From Ruminococcaceae bacterium YRB3002 (GTDB taxonomy: Bacteria > Bacillota > Clostridia > Saccharofermentanales > Saccharofermentanaceae), in assembly GCA_900099715.1 (NCBI GenBank), contig FMTG01000007.1:99623-158153 (forward strand): a DNA stretch of 58,531 nucleotides, written 5' to 3'. Positions 1 to 10,400 of the stretch are shown one piece after another. A program made the position numbers and the translations under genes. Within the stretch, counting starts at the first letter, position 1; each line of letters starts with the position of its first letter. Under the pieces are notes generated by a model that made no database searches, was not told the DNA's origin, and saw only the letters and a list, made by a program, of their open reading frames with translations.

Positions 1-91
1 GAACCCTCCCAAACGTCCCCATTTCACATTTGCCACTCCGGCAGCTCCTAAGCAAAATGAACATTGAGATCTTCAGTCTGCTCCTCCCCTC

Positions 92-154
92 TTGACAACG
101 CCTTTTCTGAGTAGCATAATTCACGTAATCAAATACGACAAAGCAACGGCGCTT
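92..154 (+). promoter_or_regulatory. gltB promoter and ANTAR-type hexaloop leader
   Basis: TTGACA (92-97), a 17-nt spacer and CATAAT (115-120) form a strong sigma-A promoter. Just downstream, 141-154 folds as a 4-bp stem AAGC/GCTT around the hexaloop AACGGC, with A at loop position 1 and G at position 4, which is the hallmark of ANTAR-bound hairpins. A possible first hairpin (124-137, CGTA/TACG around ATCAAA) lacks G4 and would begin near the expected transcription start, so it is doubtful. The 3' strand of the 141-154 hairpin is also the 5' arm of the terminator that follows, so the two structures exclude each other. Seen: promoter and hairpins. Inferred: control by the ANTAR protein encoded at 14027-14617. 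Confidence 0.7.
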
Positions 155-192
155 ATCTGCAGAGACGACTCTGCAAGGTAAGCGTCTTTTTT
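148..192 (+). terminator. Leader terminator before gltB
   Basis: Stem 148-155 pairs with 179-186, an inner TGCAGAG/CTCTGCA stem stacks inside it, and six Ts follow (187-192). It lies between promoter and coding region, so it should stop transcription before gltB unless the overlapping hexaloop hairpin is stabilised. Confidence 0.85.
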
Positions 193-249
193 GTTGCCCG
201 GGTTGCCGGAGGCTGCCGGATAGTCGTTTGAAGGGAGTACTTAAGCGGT

Positions 250-3200
250 ATGGACAATTACAGAGTAAATGAGCCCTTTAAGGCGCAGGGACTGTATGAT
301 CCTGCGTTGGAGCACGATAACTGCGGTATTGGTGCAGTTGTCAATATTAACGGCCTTCAGGAGAGAAGAGTCGTTGACGGAGCCCTTAAGATCGTCGAGA
401 CACTGGAGCACCGCGCCGGCAAGGATGCGGAAGGCAAGACCGGTGACGGCGTGGGTATCCTCCTTCAGATACCCCACGATTACTTTAAGAAAGAAGCTGC
501 AAAGTCGGGCATAACGCTGGGCGGCAGGAGAGAATACGGTATCGGAATGTTCTTCATGCCCCAGACGGAGAGCCTTTATAAAGCGGCAATGCAGAAGTTC
601 GAGGAGATCATATCAAAAGAAAACATGAAGTTCCTCGGATGGCGTAAGGTCCCAGTCAATCCTGATGTTCTGGGAAGCAAGGCGCTGGAGAGCATGCCGA
701 CGATCATGCAGGCTTTCGTGGAGAGACCGGGAGAAGTTGATGCCGGTGACGATCTTGCCTTTGACAGGCGCTTATATGTGGCCAGGAGGCTCTTTGAGAA
801 GGCAGACGAGAATACATACGTCTGCTCGCTGTCGTGCCGTACAGTGGTGTATAAGGGCATGTTCCTGGTAGGGCAGCTCAGATCCTTCTATACTGATCTC
901 AACAGTGATGATTTTGTGTCTGCCATCGGCATCGTCCATTCGAGATTCTCCACCAATACCAATCCCAGCTGGCAGAAGTCTCATCCCAACAGGATCATGG
1001 TCCACAACGGTGAGATCAATACCATTACGGGCAACATGAACAAGATGCTCAGCCGTGAGAATATTCTCCATTCAGAGGTGCTGGAGGACAGGCTGGAAGA
1101 TATATATCCGCTTTTGGATGTTACAGGCTCCGACTCTGCAAGACTCGATAACACACTCGAGTTCATGGAGATGAGCGGTATGCCGCTGCCGTTGGCTATG
1201 GCAGTGCTGATCCCGGAACCCTGGCAGCATATTGAGACCATGAGCCGCAGGAGACGTGCTTTCTACCAGTATTACGCCACCATGATGGAGCCCTGGGACG
1301 GCCCTGCTTCCATCATATTTACGGATGGCGATGTGCTTGGCGCCACGCTTGACCGCAACGGTCTGAGACCTTCAAGATATTACATCACGGAAGACGGACT
1401 GCTCATTATCTCTTCCGAGGTTGGAGCGCTGTCGGATCTTGACGAGAATACCGTGCTGAAGAAGGACCGTCTGCGTCCCGGCAAGATACTCGTGGCAGAT
1501 ACGCGTTCAGGAAGGCTTATCAGCGATGAGGAGCTGAAGACTTCTTTCGAGAACAGGCAGCCCTACGGCGAATGGCTTGACCAGATGCTGGTCAACTTAA
1601 GCGAGCTCCCCAAAGAAAACAAGAAGTCCACACGTATCGTCGGAGAGGAACTCCGCATCCAGCAGAAGGCATTCGGATACAGCTACGGCAATCTGAAGAA
1701 TTCACTCATCCCCATGTGTCTTAACGGCATCGAGGAGACAGCCGCAATGGGTGTCGATTCGCCTGTTCCGCCCCTCTCCGAGAAAGATCCGCCGCTGTTC
1801 GATTTCTTCAAGCAGAAATTCGCACAGGTCACGAATCCTCCTATCGATTCCATAAGGGAGGAGATCATTACAGATACGACCGTTTATCTCGGCATCGCCG
1901 GCAACGTTCTCGAAGAGAAAGAGGAGAACTGCCGCGTACTCAAGATCAACAATCCGATACTGTCCAATATCGACCTCATGAAGATCAGGCATTCCGATCT
2001 GGAGGGTCTCAAGACGCGCGATATCAGCATGCTCTACGAGCGTGGAACGGGTCTCAAGGAGGCAATAGACAATCTCTTCACACAGGCTGACAAGGCACAT
2101 GATGAGGGCGCAGAGATCCTTATCCTGACCGACCGCGGTGTTGACAGGGAGCATGTGGCGATCCCGTCGCTCCTGGCTGTTGCAGCGCTGGAATCATATC
2201 TCGTAAGAACGAGGATGAACACTTCCATATCGATCATTATCGAGTCGGGCGAGCCCTGCGAGGTACATCATTTCGCGACGCTCATGGGATTCGGCGCAAG
2301 TGCCATCAACCCGTATCTTGCTTTCGATTCGATCGCCGATCTCATCAATCAGGGCATGATCGACAAGGACTATACAGAGGCAAGTCTGGCATATACGTCG
2401 GCCATCGTCCACGGCATCGTCAAGATCAGCGCGAAAATGGGTATCTCCACCATCCAGTCCTACCAGGGCTCCAAGATTTTCGAGGCTCTCGGAATAGGCA
2501 AGGAGCTGATGGATGCATATTTCCCCGATACCACCAGCAGAGTCGGCGGCATCACCCTCAAGAACATAGAGGACAGGACCATAAGGCTCCACGACAAGGC
2601 ATACGATCCCGAGGGTCTGGAACTGCCGGATACACTCCGTATCTCGGGCTGGCACAAGGAGCGTTCCGACAAGGAAGACCATCTGTATAACCCCGAATCC
2701 ATCCACCTTCTTCAGAAGGCAACAAGGACCGGTGATTACACCCTGTTCAAACAGTTCTCCGAAGTCATCAACAAGGAGAGCCGTCACATAACACTGAGAA
2801 GCACACTCGAGTTTATCTTCCCCGAGAACGGCGGCATCAGCATCGATGAAGTCGAGCCGGTGGAGAGCATCGTCAAGAGGTTCAAGACGGGCGCCATGTC
2901 ATATGGTTCCATCTCCAAGGAAGCCCACGAGTGCATGGCTATCGCCATGAACAGGCTGGGCGGCAAGAGCAACAGCGGTGAGGGCGGAGAAGACCCCGAG
3001 AGGATCGCTACGAGAGGCAGCGAAGAGGACAGATGTTCCGCTATAAAGCAGGTGGCATCAGGAAGGTTCGGCGTTACATCAGAATACCTGATCTCCGCCA
3101 AGGAACTGCAGATCAAGATGGCCCAGGGAGCGAAGCCCGGCGAGGGAGGACATCTCCCCAGCAAGAAGGTCTATCCCTGGATCGCGAAGACACGTCATTC

Positions 3201-4821
3201 AACGCCGGGCGTGGCACTGATATCGCCTCCGCCTCATCACGATATCTACTCCATCGAGGATCTGGCGCAGCTTATCTACGACCTCAAGAATGCGAATAAG
3301 GACGCGAGGATATCAGTAAAGCTCGTGTCTGAAGCGGGCGTCGGAACGATAGCTTCCGGTGTTGCCAAGGCCGGCGCGGGAGTAGTCCTGATCTCAGGCT
3401 ACGACGGAGGAACGGGCGCAGCGCCTGCAAGCTCCATCCACAATGCGGGACTTCCCTGGGAACTCGGTGTTGCAGAGACACATCAGACACTCATACAGAA
3501 TAATCTGAGATCCAAGGTCGTGATCGAGGCTGACGGCAAGCTCCTTACGGGACGTGATGTTGTTATCGCGGCTATGCTTGGTGCAGAGGAATTTGGTTTT
3601 GCTACGGCACCTCTCGTGACAATGGGATGCATCATGATGAGAGTATGTAATCTCGATACATGTCCCGTTGGTGTTGCAACCCAGAATCCTGAACTCAGGA
3701 AGAGGTTCAAGGGCAAGCCCGAATATGTGATCAACTTCATGACGTTTATCGCCCAGGAGACACGTGAGATAATGGCCTCCCTCGGCATCAGGAGTATCGA
3801 TGAACTGGTCGGAAGATCTGATCTCCTGAGAAAGAAAGAGTTCCCCGAGGGATCACATCCCGGCGGAATCGATATGAGCATCGTGCTGTCCGATCCGTAT
3901 AACAAGAGAACTGATGTTAAGAAGCATTTCGAAGCTTCCGATGCATATGATTTCATGCTTGATAAGACAATTGACGAGAGCGTGATAATACCTGCATTCA
4001 GCGATGTGTTCGGGGAAGGCACGAAGAAGAGCATTGACGTTAAGATAACCAATCTCAACAGGACTGTAGGAACGCTCTTCGGTGCCGAGATAACAAAGAA
4101 GTACGGAACGTCTCTGGAGGAAGACACGTTCACGGTAAACTGCAAAGGTTCTGCAGGTCAGAGCTTCGGTGCGTTTATCCCCAAGGGACTTACGATCAGT
4201 GTTGAGGGCGATGCCAACGACTATTTCGGCAAGGGTCTGTCGGGCGGAACGCTGAGCCTTGCGGCACCTGAACACTTTAAGCTCAGGGCTGATGAGAATA
4301 TCATTGTCGGCAACGTGGCACTCTTCGGTGCGACTTCCGGCAAGGCATTCATAAACGGTGTGGCAGGAGAGAGATTCTGCGTCAGAAACTCCGGTGCGAC
4401 AGTAGTCTGCGAAGGCGTCGGCGATCACGGATGTGAATATATGACCGGCGGCGTTGCGGTTATCCTCGGTAAAGTGGGAAAGAATTTCGCAGCGGGAATG
4501 AGCGGCGGTATCGCGTATGTCCTTGATGAGGAGAACGATCTTTACACGAAGCTCAACAAGTCGCTCGTGGGATTCTCCAGGATCACAGAGGATGAGGACA
4601 GGGAAGCGCTGAGAGCGCTGATAGAAGAACACGTCAGGAGGACATCTTCATATCTCGGAACGGTGATACTCAAGAACTTTGACGAGTATGCCGGAAAGTT
4701 CAAGAAGGTTGTGCCTCACGAATATAAGGCAATGATGATCGCCATCGCCAAGTATAAGGCTCAGGGCTTTGACGAGGACGAGGCGAAGATCAGGGCTTTC
4801 CAGGAAAGGGTAAACGGGTGA
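250..4821 (+). CDS. gltB: Glutamate synthase large subunit (GOGAT alpha)
   Basis: Transfers the glutamine amide nitrogen to 2-oxoglutarate, making two glutamates, with GltD as electron-donating partner. The 1523-residue length is normal for the family. A class II amidotransferase domain starts at Cys25 (motif DNCGIG) after a 24-residue propeptide, followed by the central and FMN-binding synthase domains. Cys1127, Cys1133 and Cys1138 (C-x5-C-x4-C, ending CPVGVATQ) ligate the 3Fe-4S cluster. The glycine-rich beta-helix (GXGXG) domain is at the C-terminus. ATG 250 follows an AAGGGAG-like ribosome site. It is the first gene of gltB-gltD-carA-carB::dapF, with the gltD reading frame starting within a few bases of its stop. 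Expression is probably controlled by the leader attenuator. Confidence 0.98.
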   Translation: MDNYRVNEPFKAQGLYDPALEHDNCGIGAVVNINGLQERRVVDGALKIVETLEHRAGKDAEGKTGDGVGILLQIPHDYFKKEAAKSGITLGGRREYGIGMFFMPQTESLYKAAMQKFEEIISKENMKFLGWRKVPVNPDVLGSKALESMPTIMQAFVERPGEVDAGDDLAFDRRLYVARRLFEKADENTYVCSLSCRTVVYKGMFLVGQLRSFYTDLNSDDFVSAIGIVHSRFSTNTNPSWQKSHPNRIMVHNGEINTITGNMNKMLSRENILHSEVLEDRLEDIYPLLDVTGSDSARLDNTLEFMEMSGMPLPLAMAVLIPEPWQHIETMSRRRRAFYQYYATMMEPWDGPASIIFTDGDVLGATLDRNGLRPSRYYITEDGLLIISSEVGALSDLDENTVLKKDRLRPGKILVADTRSGRLISDEELKTSFENRQPYGEWLDQMLVNLSELPKENKKSTRIVGEELRIQQKAFGYSYGNLKNSLIPMCLNGIEETAAMGVDSPVPPLSEKDPPLFDFFKQKFAQVTNPPIDSIREEIITDTTVYLGIAGNVLEEKEENCRVLKINNPILSNIDLMKIRHSDLEGLKTRDISMLYERGTGLKEAIDNLFTQADKAHDEGAEILILTDRGVDREHVAIPSLLAVAALESYLVRTRMNTSISIIIESGEPCEVHHFATLMGFGASAINPYLAFDSIADLINQGMIDKDYTEASLAYTSAIVHGIVKISAKMGISTIQSYQGSKIFEALGIGKELMDAYFPDTTSRVGGITLKNIEDRTIRLHDKAYDPEGLELPDTLRISGWHKERSDKEDHLYNPESIHLLQKATRTGDYTLFKQFSEVINKESRHITLRSTLEFIFPENGGISIDEVEPVESIVKRFKTGAMSYGSISKEAHECMAIAMNRLGGKSNSGEGGEDPERIATRGSEEDRCSAIKQVASGRFGVTSEYLISAKELQIKMAQGAKPGEGGHLPSKKVYPWIAKTRHSTPGVALISPPPHHDIYSIEDLAQLIYDLKNANKDARISVKLVSEAGVGTIASGVAKAGAGVVLISGYDGGTGAAPASSIHNAGLPWELGVAETHQTLIQNNLRSKVVIEADGKLLTGRDVVIAAMLGAEEFGFATAPLVTMGCIMMRVCNLDTCPVGVATQNPELRKRFKGKPEYVINFMTFIAQETREIMASLGIRSIDELVGRSDLLRKKEFPEGSHPGGIDMSIVLSDPYNKRTDVKKHFEASDAYDFMLDKTIDESVIIPAFSDVFGEGTKKSIDVKITNLNRTVGTLFGAEITKKYGTSLEEDTFTVNCKGSAGQSFGAFIPKGLTISVEGDANDYFGKGLSGGTLSLAAPEHFKLRADENIIVGNVALFGATSGKAFINGVAGERFCVRNSGATVVCEGVGDHGCEYMTGGVAVILGKVGKNFAAGMSGGIAYVLDEENDLYTKLNKSLVGFSRITEDEDREALRALIEEHVRRTSSYLGTVILKNFDEYAGKFKKVVPHEYKAMMIAIAKYKAQGFDEDEAKIRAFQERVNG

Positions 4822-4826
4822 TCCAT

Positions 4827-6311
4827 ATGGGTAAGACAGGCGGTTTTATGGAGTATGGAAGAGTTGAGAATCCCGGTTCTGATCCCATGGAGAGGATCAA
4901 GTCCTATAACGAATTCCATACGCAGATCGATGAAGGAGCACGTAAGGAGCAGGCGGCCAGATGCATGGACTGCGGTGTGCCTTTCTGCCAGTTCGGTAAG
5001 CCTATCTGCGGCATGGTGTCAGGGTGCCCTTTGAACAATCTCTGTCCCGACTGGAACGACCTCATCTACAGGGGCTTCTGGGATGAGGCATGCGACAGGC
5101 TCACCATGACAAATCCCTTCCCGGAATTCACGTCAAGGGTATGTCCTGCCCTCTGCGAGAAAGCATGTGCCTGCGGTCTCAACGGCGATCCTGTAACTGT
5201 AAGGGAGAATGAGTACGCGATAATCGAGAAGGCTTTTGCGTCAGGCCATATGAAGCCGAAGATCCCCAGAACGTGGAGCGGCAAGAGAGTGGCTGTCATA
5301 GGCTCAGGTCCCTCGGGATTATCGGCTGCCTACTGGCTGAACAGAAGGGGACACAGGGTTACTGTTTATGAGAAGGCGGACAGGGCCGGAGGGCTCCTGA
5401 TGTACGGTATTCCCAACATGAAGCTCGAGAAGAGGTTCATCGAGAGAAGGATCGATCTCATGGAGGCCGAGGGAGTGGAATTCAGATACAACACTGATGT
5501 GGGCAGGGACATCTCTGCAGATTCACTGGTGGAGAAGTACGATGCTGTAGTGCTTGCCTGCGGATCGAGAAATCCCCGTGACATCAAGGCTCCCGGAAGA
5601 GACGGTGACGACATCTACTTTGCCGTTGATTTCCTTACATCGACGACCAAAAAGATAATGGCAACGAAGGTCGCCGAGACTGATTACATCAGCGCCAAGT
5701 ATAAGGACGTTGTAGTCATTGGAGGCGGTGATACGGGCAACGACTGCGTGGGAACATGCATAAGACACGGATGCAGATCAGTAACGCAGCTGGAGATGAT
5801 GCCCATGCCCCCTGTGGAGCGCGCGGAGAACAACCCTTGGCCCGAATGGCCCAAGGTGCTGAAGACCGATTACGGCCAGCAGGAGGCCATCGCGGTGTTC
5901 GGAAAGGATCCCCGTGTATATGAGACAACAGTTAAGAGTTTTATTCGCGACGAAAGTGGTAAACTAGCAGGTGTCGAGACGGTAAAGATCGACTGGCAGA
6001 AGGGTGAGAACGGACGCATGGTGATGAACCTGATCGAGGGCTCCGAGGAGATAATACCTGCTCAGATCGTGCTGATCGCTGCAGGCTTCCTGGGTCCCGA
6101 GAGCTACATCGCCGACTCCTTCGGAGTGGAGACTGATGCCCGTTCCAACATAAAGGCTTCGGCGGAAGATCACAAAACGTCGAGAGACAAAGTCTTCGCT
6201 GCGGGCGATGTGAGACGCGGTCAGTCACTTGTTGTGTGGGGACTTCGCGAGGGCAGGGACTGCGCAGTGGAGGTAGATAAATACCTGATGGGTTATTCGA
6301 ATATGTTGTGA
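4827..6311 (+). CDS. gltD: Glutamate synthase small subunit (NADPH, beta)
   Basis: Passes electrons from NAD(P)H through FAD and 4Fe-4S clusters to GltB. N-terminal cysteine motifs (CMDCGVPFC, then CPLNNLC and CPALCEKAC) fit the two-cluster ferredoxin-like domain. VAVIGSGPSGLSAAY is the FAD-binding Rossmann motif and VVVIGGGDTGNDC the NAD(P)H-binding one. A GTG at 4818 overlaps the gltB stop, but ATG 4827 gives the usual family start MGKTGGFMEYGR, so I prefer it. The length is about 494 residues, normal for the family. It is translationally close to both gltB and carA, so nitrogen assimilation and carbamoyl phosphate synthesis share one transcript. Confidence 0.97.
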   Translation: MGKTGGFMEYGRVENPGSDPMERIKSYNEFHTQIDEGARKEQAARCMDCGVPFCQFGKPICGMVSGCPLNNLCPDWNDLIYRGFWDEACDRLTMTNPFPEFTSRVCPALCEKACACGLNGDPVTVRENEYAIIEKAFASGHMKPKIPRTWSGKRVAVIGSGPSGLSAAYWLNRRGHRVTVYEKADRAGGLLMYGIPNMKLEKRFIERRIDLMEAEGVEFRYNTDVGRDISADSLVEKYDAVVLACGSRNPRDIKAPGRDGDDIYFAVDFLTSTTKKIMATKVAETDYISAKYKDVVVIGGGDTGNDCVGTCIRHGCRSVTQLEMMPMPPVERAENNPWPEWPKVLKTDYGQQEAIAVFGKDPRVYETTVKSFIRDESGKLAGVETVKIDWQKGENGRMVMNLIEGSEEIIPAQIVLIAAGFLGPESYIADSFGVETDARSNIKASAEDHKTSRDKVFAAGDVRRGQSLVVWGLREGRDCAVEVDKYLMGYSNML

Positions 6312-6319
6312 GGCAAAAG

Positions 6320-7396
6320 ATGAAGAGATATCTGATACTTGCAAACGGTGATGTTTATGAAGGAGAGGCGTTCGGTGCGGCCGGAGAAGTCCTGTCGGAG
6401 ATAGTCTTTACGACTGCCATGACAGGGTATCTGGAGACACTGACAGATAAGAGCTACAAAGGTCAGGCCGTGGTACAGACATTCCCTCTTATCGGCAATT
6501 ACGGGATAATACCCGATGACCGTGAGGGAGAGGTGCCGTCGGTATCTGCGTATATTGTGAGGGAGACTTGCGGGGCTCCCTCTAATTTTAGGTGCGAGCT
6601 TACGCTCGATGAGTACCTGAAGGCCAACGGGATACCCGGTCTGAAGGGCATTGATACAAGAGCCCTTACGCGCGATCTTCGCGAGAAAGGTGTAATGAAC
6701 GGACTTATCACTGATACGCTTCCGGCGGACATGGATAAGGCGCTTTCCGATATTGCTTCCTACAGGATCACGGATCCCGTCAAGGAAGTCAGCGTCAAGG
6801 AACCTGTTACATACGATGTTCCCGATGCGGCCTATACAGTCGCCATGATCGACTGCGGCATCAAGAATAACATAATCCGCTCTCTCAATAAACGCGGATG
6901 CAAGGTCGTTCTGCTGCCCTATGACACAGGCGCTGACGATATCAGAGCCCTGTCTCCTGACGGCATATTCATCAGCAACGGCCCCGGCGATCCGGAGGAC
7001 AATACTGACACTATCAGGACGCTTCAGGAACTGGACAAAGACGGTATTCCGACAATGGGTATCTGCCTTGGGCACCAGCTCCTGGCGCTTGCTCACGGGT
7101 TCAGGACTTCCAAGCTCAAATACGGTCACCGCGGAGCCAATCACCCCGTAAAGAACATGCTTACGGGAAGGGTTTATATATCTTCCCAGAACCACGGTTA
7201 TGCAGTTGTGGAGGATTCGATCGACCGCTCCGTTGCAGATGTGCTCTATACAAACGTAAATGACGGCACGAACGAAGGGATCATCTATAAGGGCAAGAAG
7301 ATGTTCTCGGTGCAGTTTCACCCGGAAGCATGCGGCGGACCCAAAGACACCGAGTTTCTGTTCGACGATTTTATCAGAATGATGAGTGAGAGGTGA
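6320..7396 (+). CDS. carA: Carbamoyl phosphate synthase small (glutaminase) subunit
   Basis: Releases ammonia from glutamine and channels it to CarB for carbamoyl phosphate, a precursor of arginine and pyrimidines. The N-terminal CarA-specific domain is followed by a class I amidotransferase domain with nucleophile Cys249 (GICLGHQ) and the His/Glu pair in FHPEACGG; GHRGANHPV and SQNHGYAV are also family signatures. An in-frame GTG at 6308 overlaps the gltD stop, but ATG 6320 (MKRYLILANGDVYEG) has a GAGG site about 7 nt upstream and fits the family. About 358 residues, normal. Only a few bases separate it from carB. Confidence 0.97.
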   Translation: MKRYLILANGDVYEGEAFGAAGEVLSEIVFTTAMTGYLETLTDKSYKGQAVVQTFPLIGNYGIIPDDREGEVPSVSAYIVRETCGAPSNFRCELTLDEYLKANGIPGLKGIDTRALTRDLREKGVMNGLITDTLPADMDKALSDIASYRITDPVKEVSVKEPVTYDVPDAAYTVAMIDCGIKNNIIRSLNKRGCKVVLLPYDTGADDIRALSPDGIFISNGPGDPEDNTDTIRTLQELDKDGIPTMGICLGHQLLALAHGFRTSKLKYGHRGANHPVKNMLTGRVYISSQNHGYAVVEDSIDRSVADVLYTNVNDGTNEGIIYKGKKMFSVQFHPEACGGPKDTEFLFDDFIRMMSER

Positions 7397-7400
7397 TAAT

Positions 7401-10400
7401 ATGCCACTTGATCAGAGTATCCGTAAAGTTCTTGTTATAGGTTCAGGCCCTATCGTTATAGGCCAGGCTGCGGAGTTCGATTATGCCGGAACTCAGGCCT
7501 GCCGCGCACTCCGCGAGGACGGGGTTGAGATCGTTCTCATCAACTCAAATCCTGCCACGATCATGACCGATAAGACCATGGCCGATAAGATATATCTCGA
7601 ACCGCTGACACTGACAACAGTCAAGAGGATAATCGAGACCGAGAGACCTAATGCGATCCTGTCGGGCCTCGGCGGCCAGACAGCGCTGACGTTGTGCATG
7701 GAGCTGGCTAAGGACGGCTTTCTCGAACAGAACAACGTCAAGCTCCTGGGGTCTTCCCCGGAGTGTATCGACAAGGCGGAAGACCGCCAGATGTTCAAGG
7801 ATACAATGGAGAGCATCGGTCAGCCCTGCATCCCCTCGAAAGTGGTAAACGATGTTGACTCGGCCCTCGCTTTTGCGAAGGAGATCGGGTATCCGGTTAT
7901 CGTAAGACCTGCTTTCACTCTCGGCGGTTCAGGCGGCGGTATTGCCCAGGATGAGGAGGAGCTTCATGAGATCGCCCGCAACGGCCTTGCCATGTCTCCT
8001 ATCACCCAGGTCCTGATCGAGAAATGCATCTCCGGCTGGAAAGAGATAGAGTTCGAGGTCATACGCGACAAATCAGGCAACGCCATTACTGTCTGCTCCA
8101 TGGAAAACCTCGATCCCGTCGGTGTCCACACAGGCGACAGCATCGTTATCGCGCCTGCAGTCACCCTGGCCGACAAAGAGTATCAGATGCTGCGTTCGGC
8201 ATCGCTGAAGATAGTCGAAGCACTGGGTGTAGAGGGCGGCTGTAACTGCCAGTTCGCACTCCATCCCACATCTTTTGAATATGCCGTTATCGAGGTCAAT
8301 CCACGTGTGTCCAGATCGTCTGCACTGGCATCCAAGGCAACGGGCTATCCCATCGCAAAAGTAGCGACAAAGATCGCCCTGGGGTACCGTCTCGACGAGA
8401 TAAGAAATGCGGTAACAGGCAACACATATGCCGCCTTTGAACCGGCGCTGGATTACGTCGCAGTGAAGTTCCCGAAATGGCCTTTCGATAAGTTCGTATA
8501 TGCCAAGAGAGACCTGGGTACGCAGATGAAAGCGACGGGCGAAGTTATGGCGATCTCAGACTCCTTTGAGAGTGCCCTCATGAAAGCCGTCAGAGGTGCG
8601 GAGATATCTTCGGACACACTGCGTCTTCACAAGCTCTCAGGCATGTCAGATGAAGAGATCAGAGAAGGCATCGGTCACACTACGGACGAGAGGATCTTCT
8701 ACGTGGCGGAGGGCCTTTACAGGGGCATCTCCGTTGATGAGATACATGAAGTCACCATGATCGACAGATGGTTCCTGAACAAGATAAAGAACCTGATGGA
8801 TTACGAGCACGAAGTGACGTCCGGAATTGATGAGGCGCTCTACGTCAGAGGCAAGAAGATGGGTTATCTCGACAGGACCATCGCTTCCCTGTCGGGTGCT
8901 GATGTATCGGGATTCGGTTCCTCCGTAAAGATCACCTACAAGATGGTAGATACATGTGCCGGAGAGTTCGAGGCTGTGACGCCTTATTTCTACGGCACAT
9001 ATAACACGGTGCAGGCGGGCGGCGAGAACGAGGCTGACCTGATCACAGACAGAGACAGTAAGACTGTCATTGTTATCGGTTCAGGTCCCATCAGGATAGG
9101 TCAGGGCATCGAGTTCGACTATGCCGCAGTACACTGTGTGAATGCGCTGCGGAAACTGGGCTACCGTGTGGTAATAATCAATAACAATCCGGAGACTGTA
9201 TCGACTGATTTCGATACCGGGGACAGGCTTTATTTTGAGCCGCTCACACCTGAGGATGTAATGAATATCATCAGAGAGGAAGACCCCTTCGGGGTCGTTG
9301 TGGCGTTCGGCGGACAGACGGCGATCAAGCTTACGAAGACGCTTGCTGCCAACAACGTGAATATCATCGGAACGTCTGCCGATTCCATTGATATGGCAGA
9401 GGACAGAGAGAGATTCGATGCGCTGCTGGAACGCCTTGATATCGCGCGTCCCAAGGGGTTCTCCGTGCTGACCAAGGAAGAGGCTTTCGAGGCGGCGCAT
9501 GCGCTTGAATACCCGATCCTCCTGAGACCTTCGTACGTGCTTGGCGGACAGAATATGACCATTGCTTTCCACGACGAGGACGTGGACGAGTACATGGATA
9601 TAATCCTGTCGCAGGGAATCGAGAATCCTGTGCTGATAGACAAATATATCCAGGGCCGCGAGATCGAAGTGGATGCCATCTACGACGGTCATGACGTGCT
9701 CATTCCGGGCATCATGGAACATATAGAGAGGGCGGGAATCCATTCGGGCGATTCCATCGCAGTATATCCCGCCAAGCACATCTACGACCGTATGGCCAAG
9801 CGCCTCGTGGATACGACAAAGGCCCTCTGTGAAGGCCTGTCGTCCATCGGCATCGTGAATATCCAGTACATCGTCAAGGACGACAAGATCTACGTCATCG
9901 AGGTCAATCCCCGTGCGTCACGTACCGTGCCATATATGAGCAAGGTTACCGGCGTCATGATGGTGGACTGCGCGATAAGGGTATCGCTGGGCGAGAAACT
10001 CGCAGACATGGATTACGGTACAGGCTTCTACCGCCAGTCACCCTACACCTGCGTCAAGGTACCTGTCTTCTCCTTCGAGAAACTGACCGACGTAGATACC
10101 CAGCTCGGCCCCGAGATGAAGTCCACCGGCGAGGTGCTGGGCGTCGGCCGCAACCTGTCCGAGGCCCTCTACAAAGGCCTCATCGCAGCAGGCTATAAGA
10201 TGTACAAGCACGGCGGCGTTCTCATAACAGTCCGCAATTCCGACAAGTCCGAGATGATCGAGATCGCCAAGAAATTCTCCTCACTGGGCTTCGCACTTTA
10301 CGCCACAGACGGCTGCGCACGCGCCATCCGCGACGCCGGCATGGAAGTCGAGACAGTCCACAAGATCCACGAATCCGACAAGGACAACACCATGACCCTT

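Noticed and set aside
124-192. Glutamine riboswitch at the nitrogen leaders
   Set aside because: The known glnA-type glutamine aptamers are cyanobacterial and their conserved core is not seen; the short hexaloop-terminator design fits ANTAR control better.
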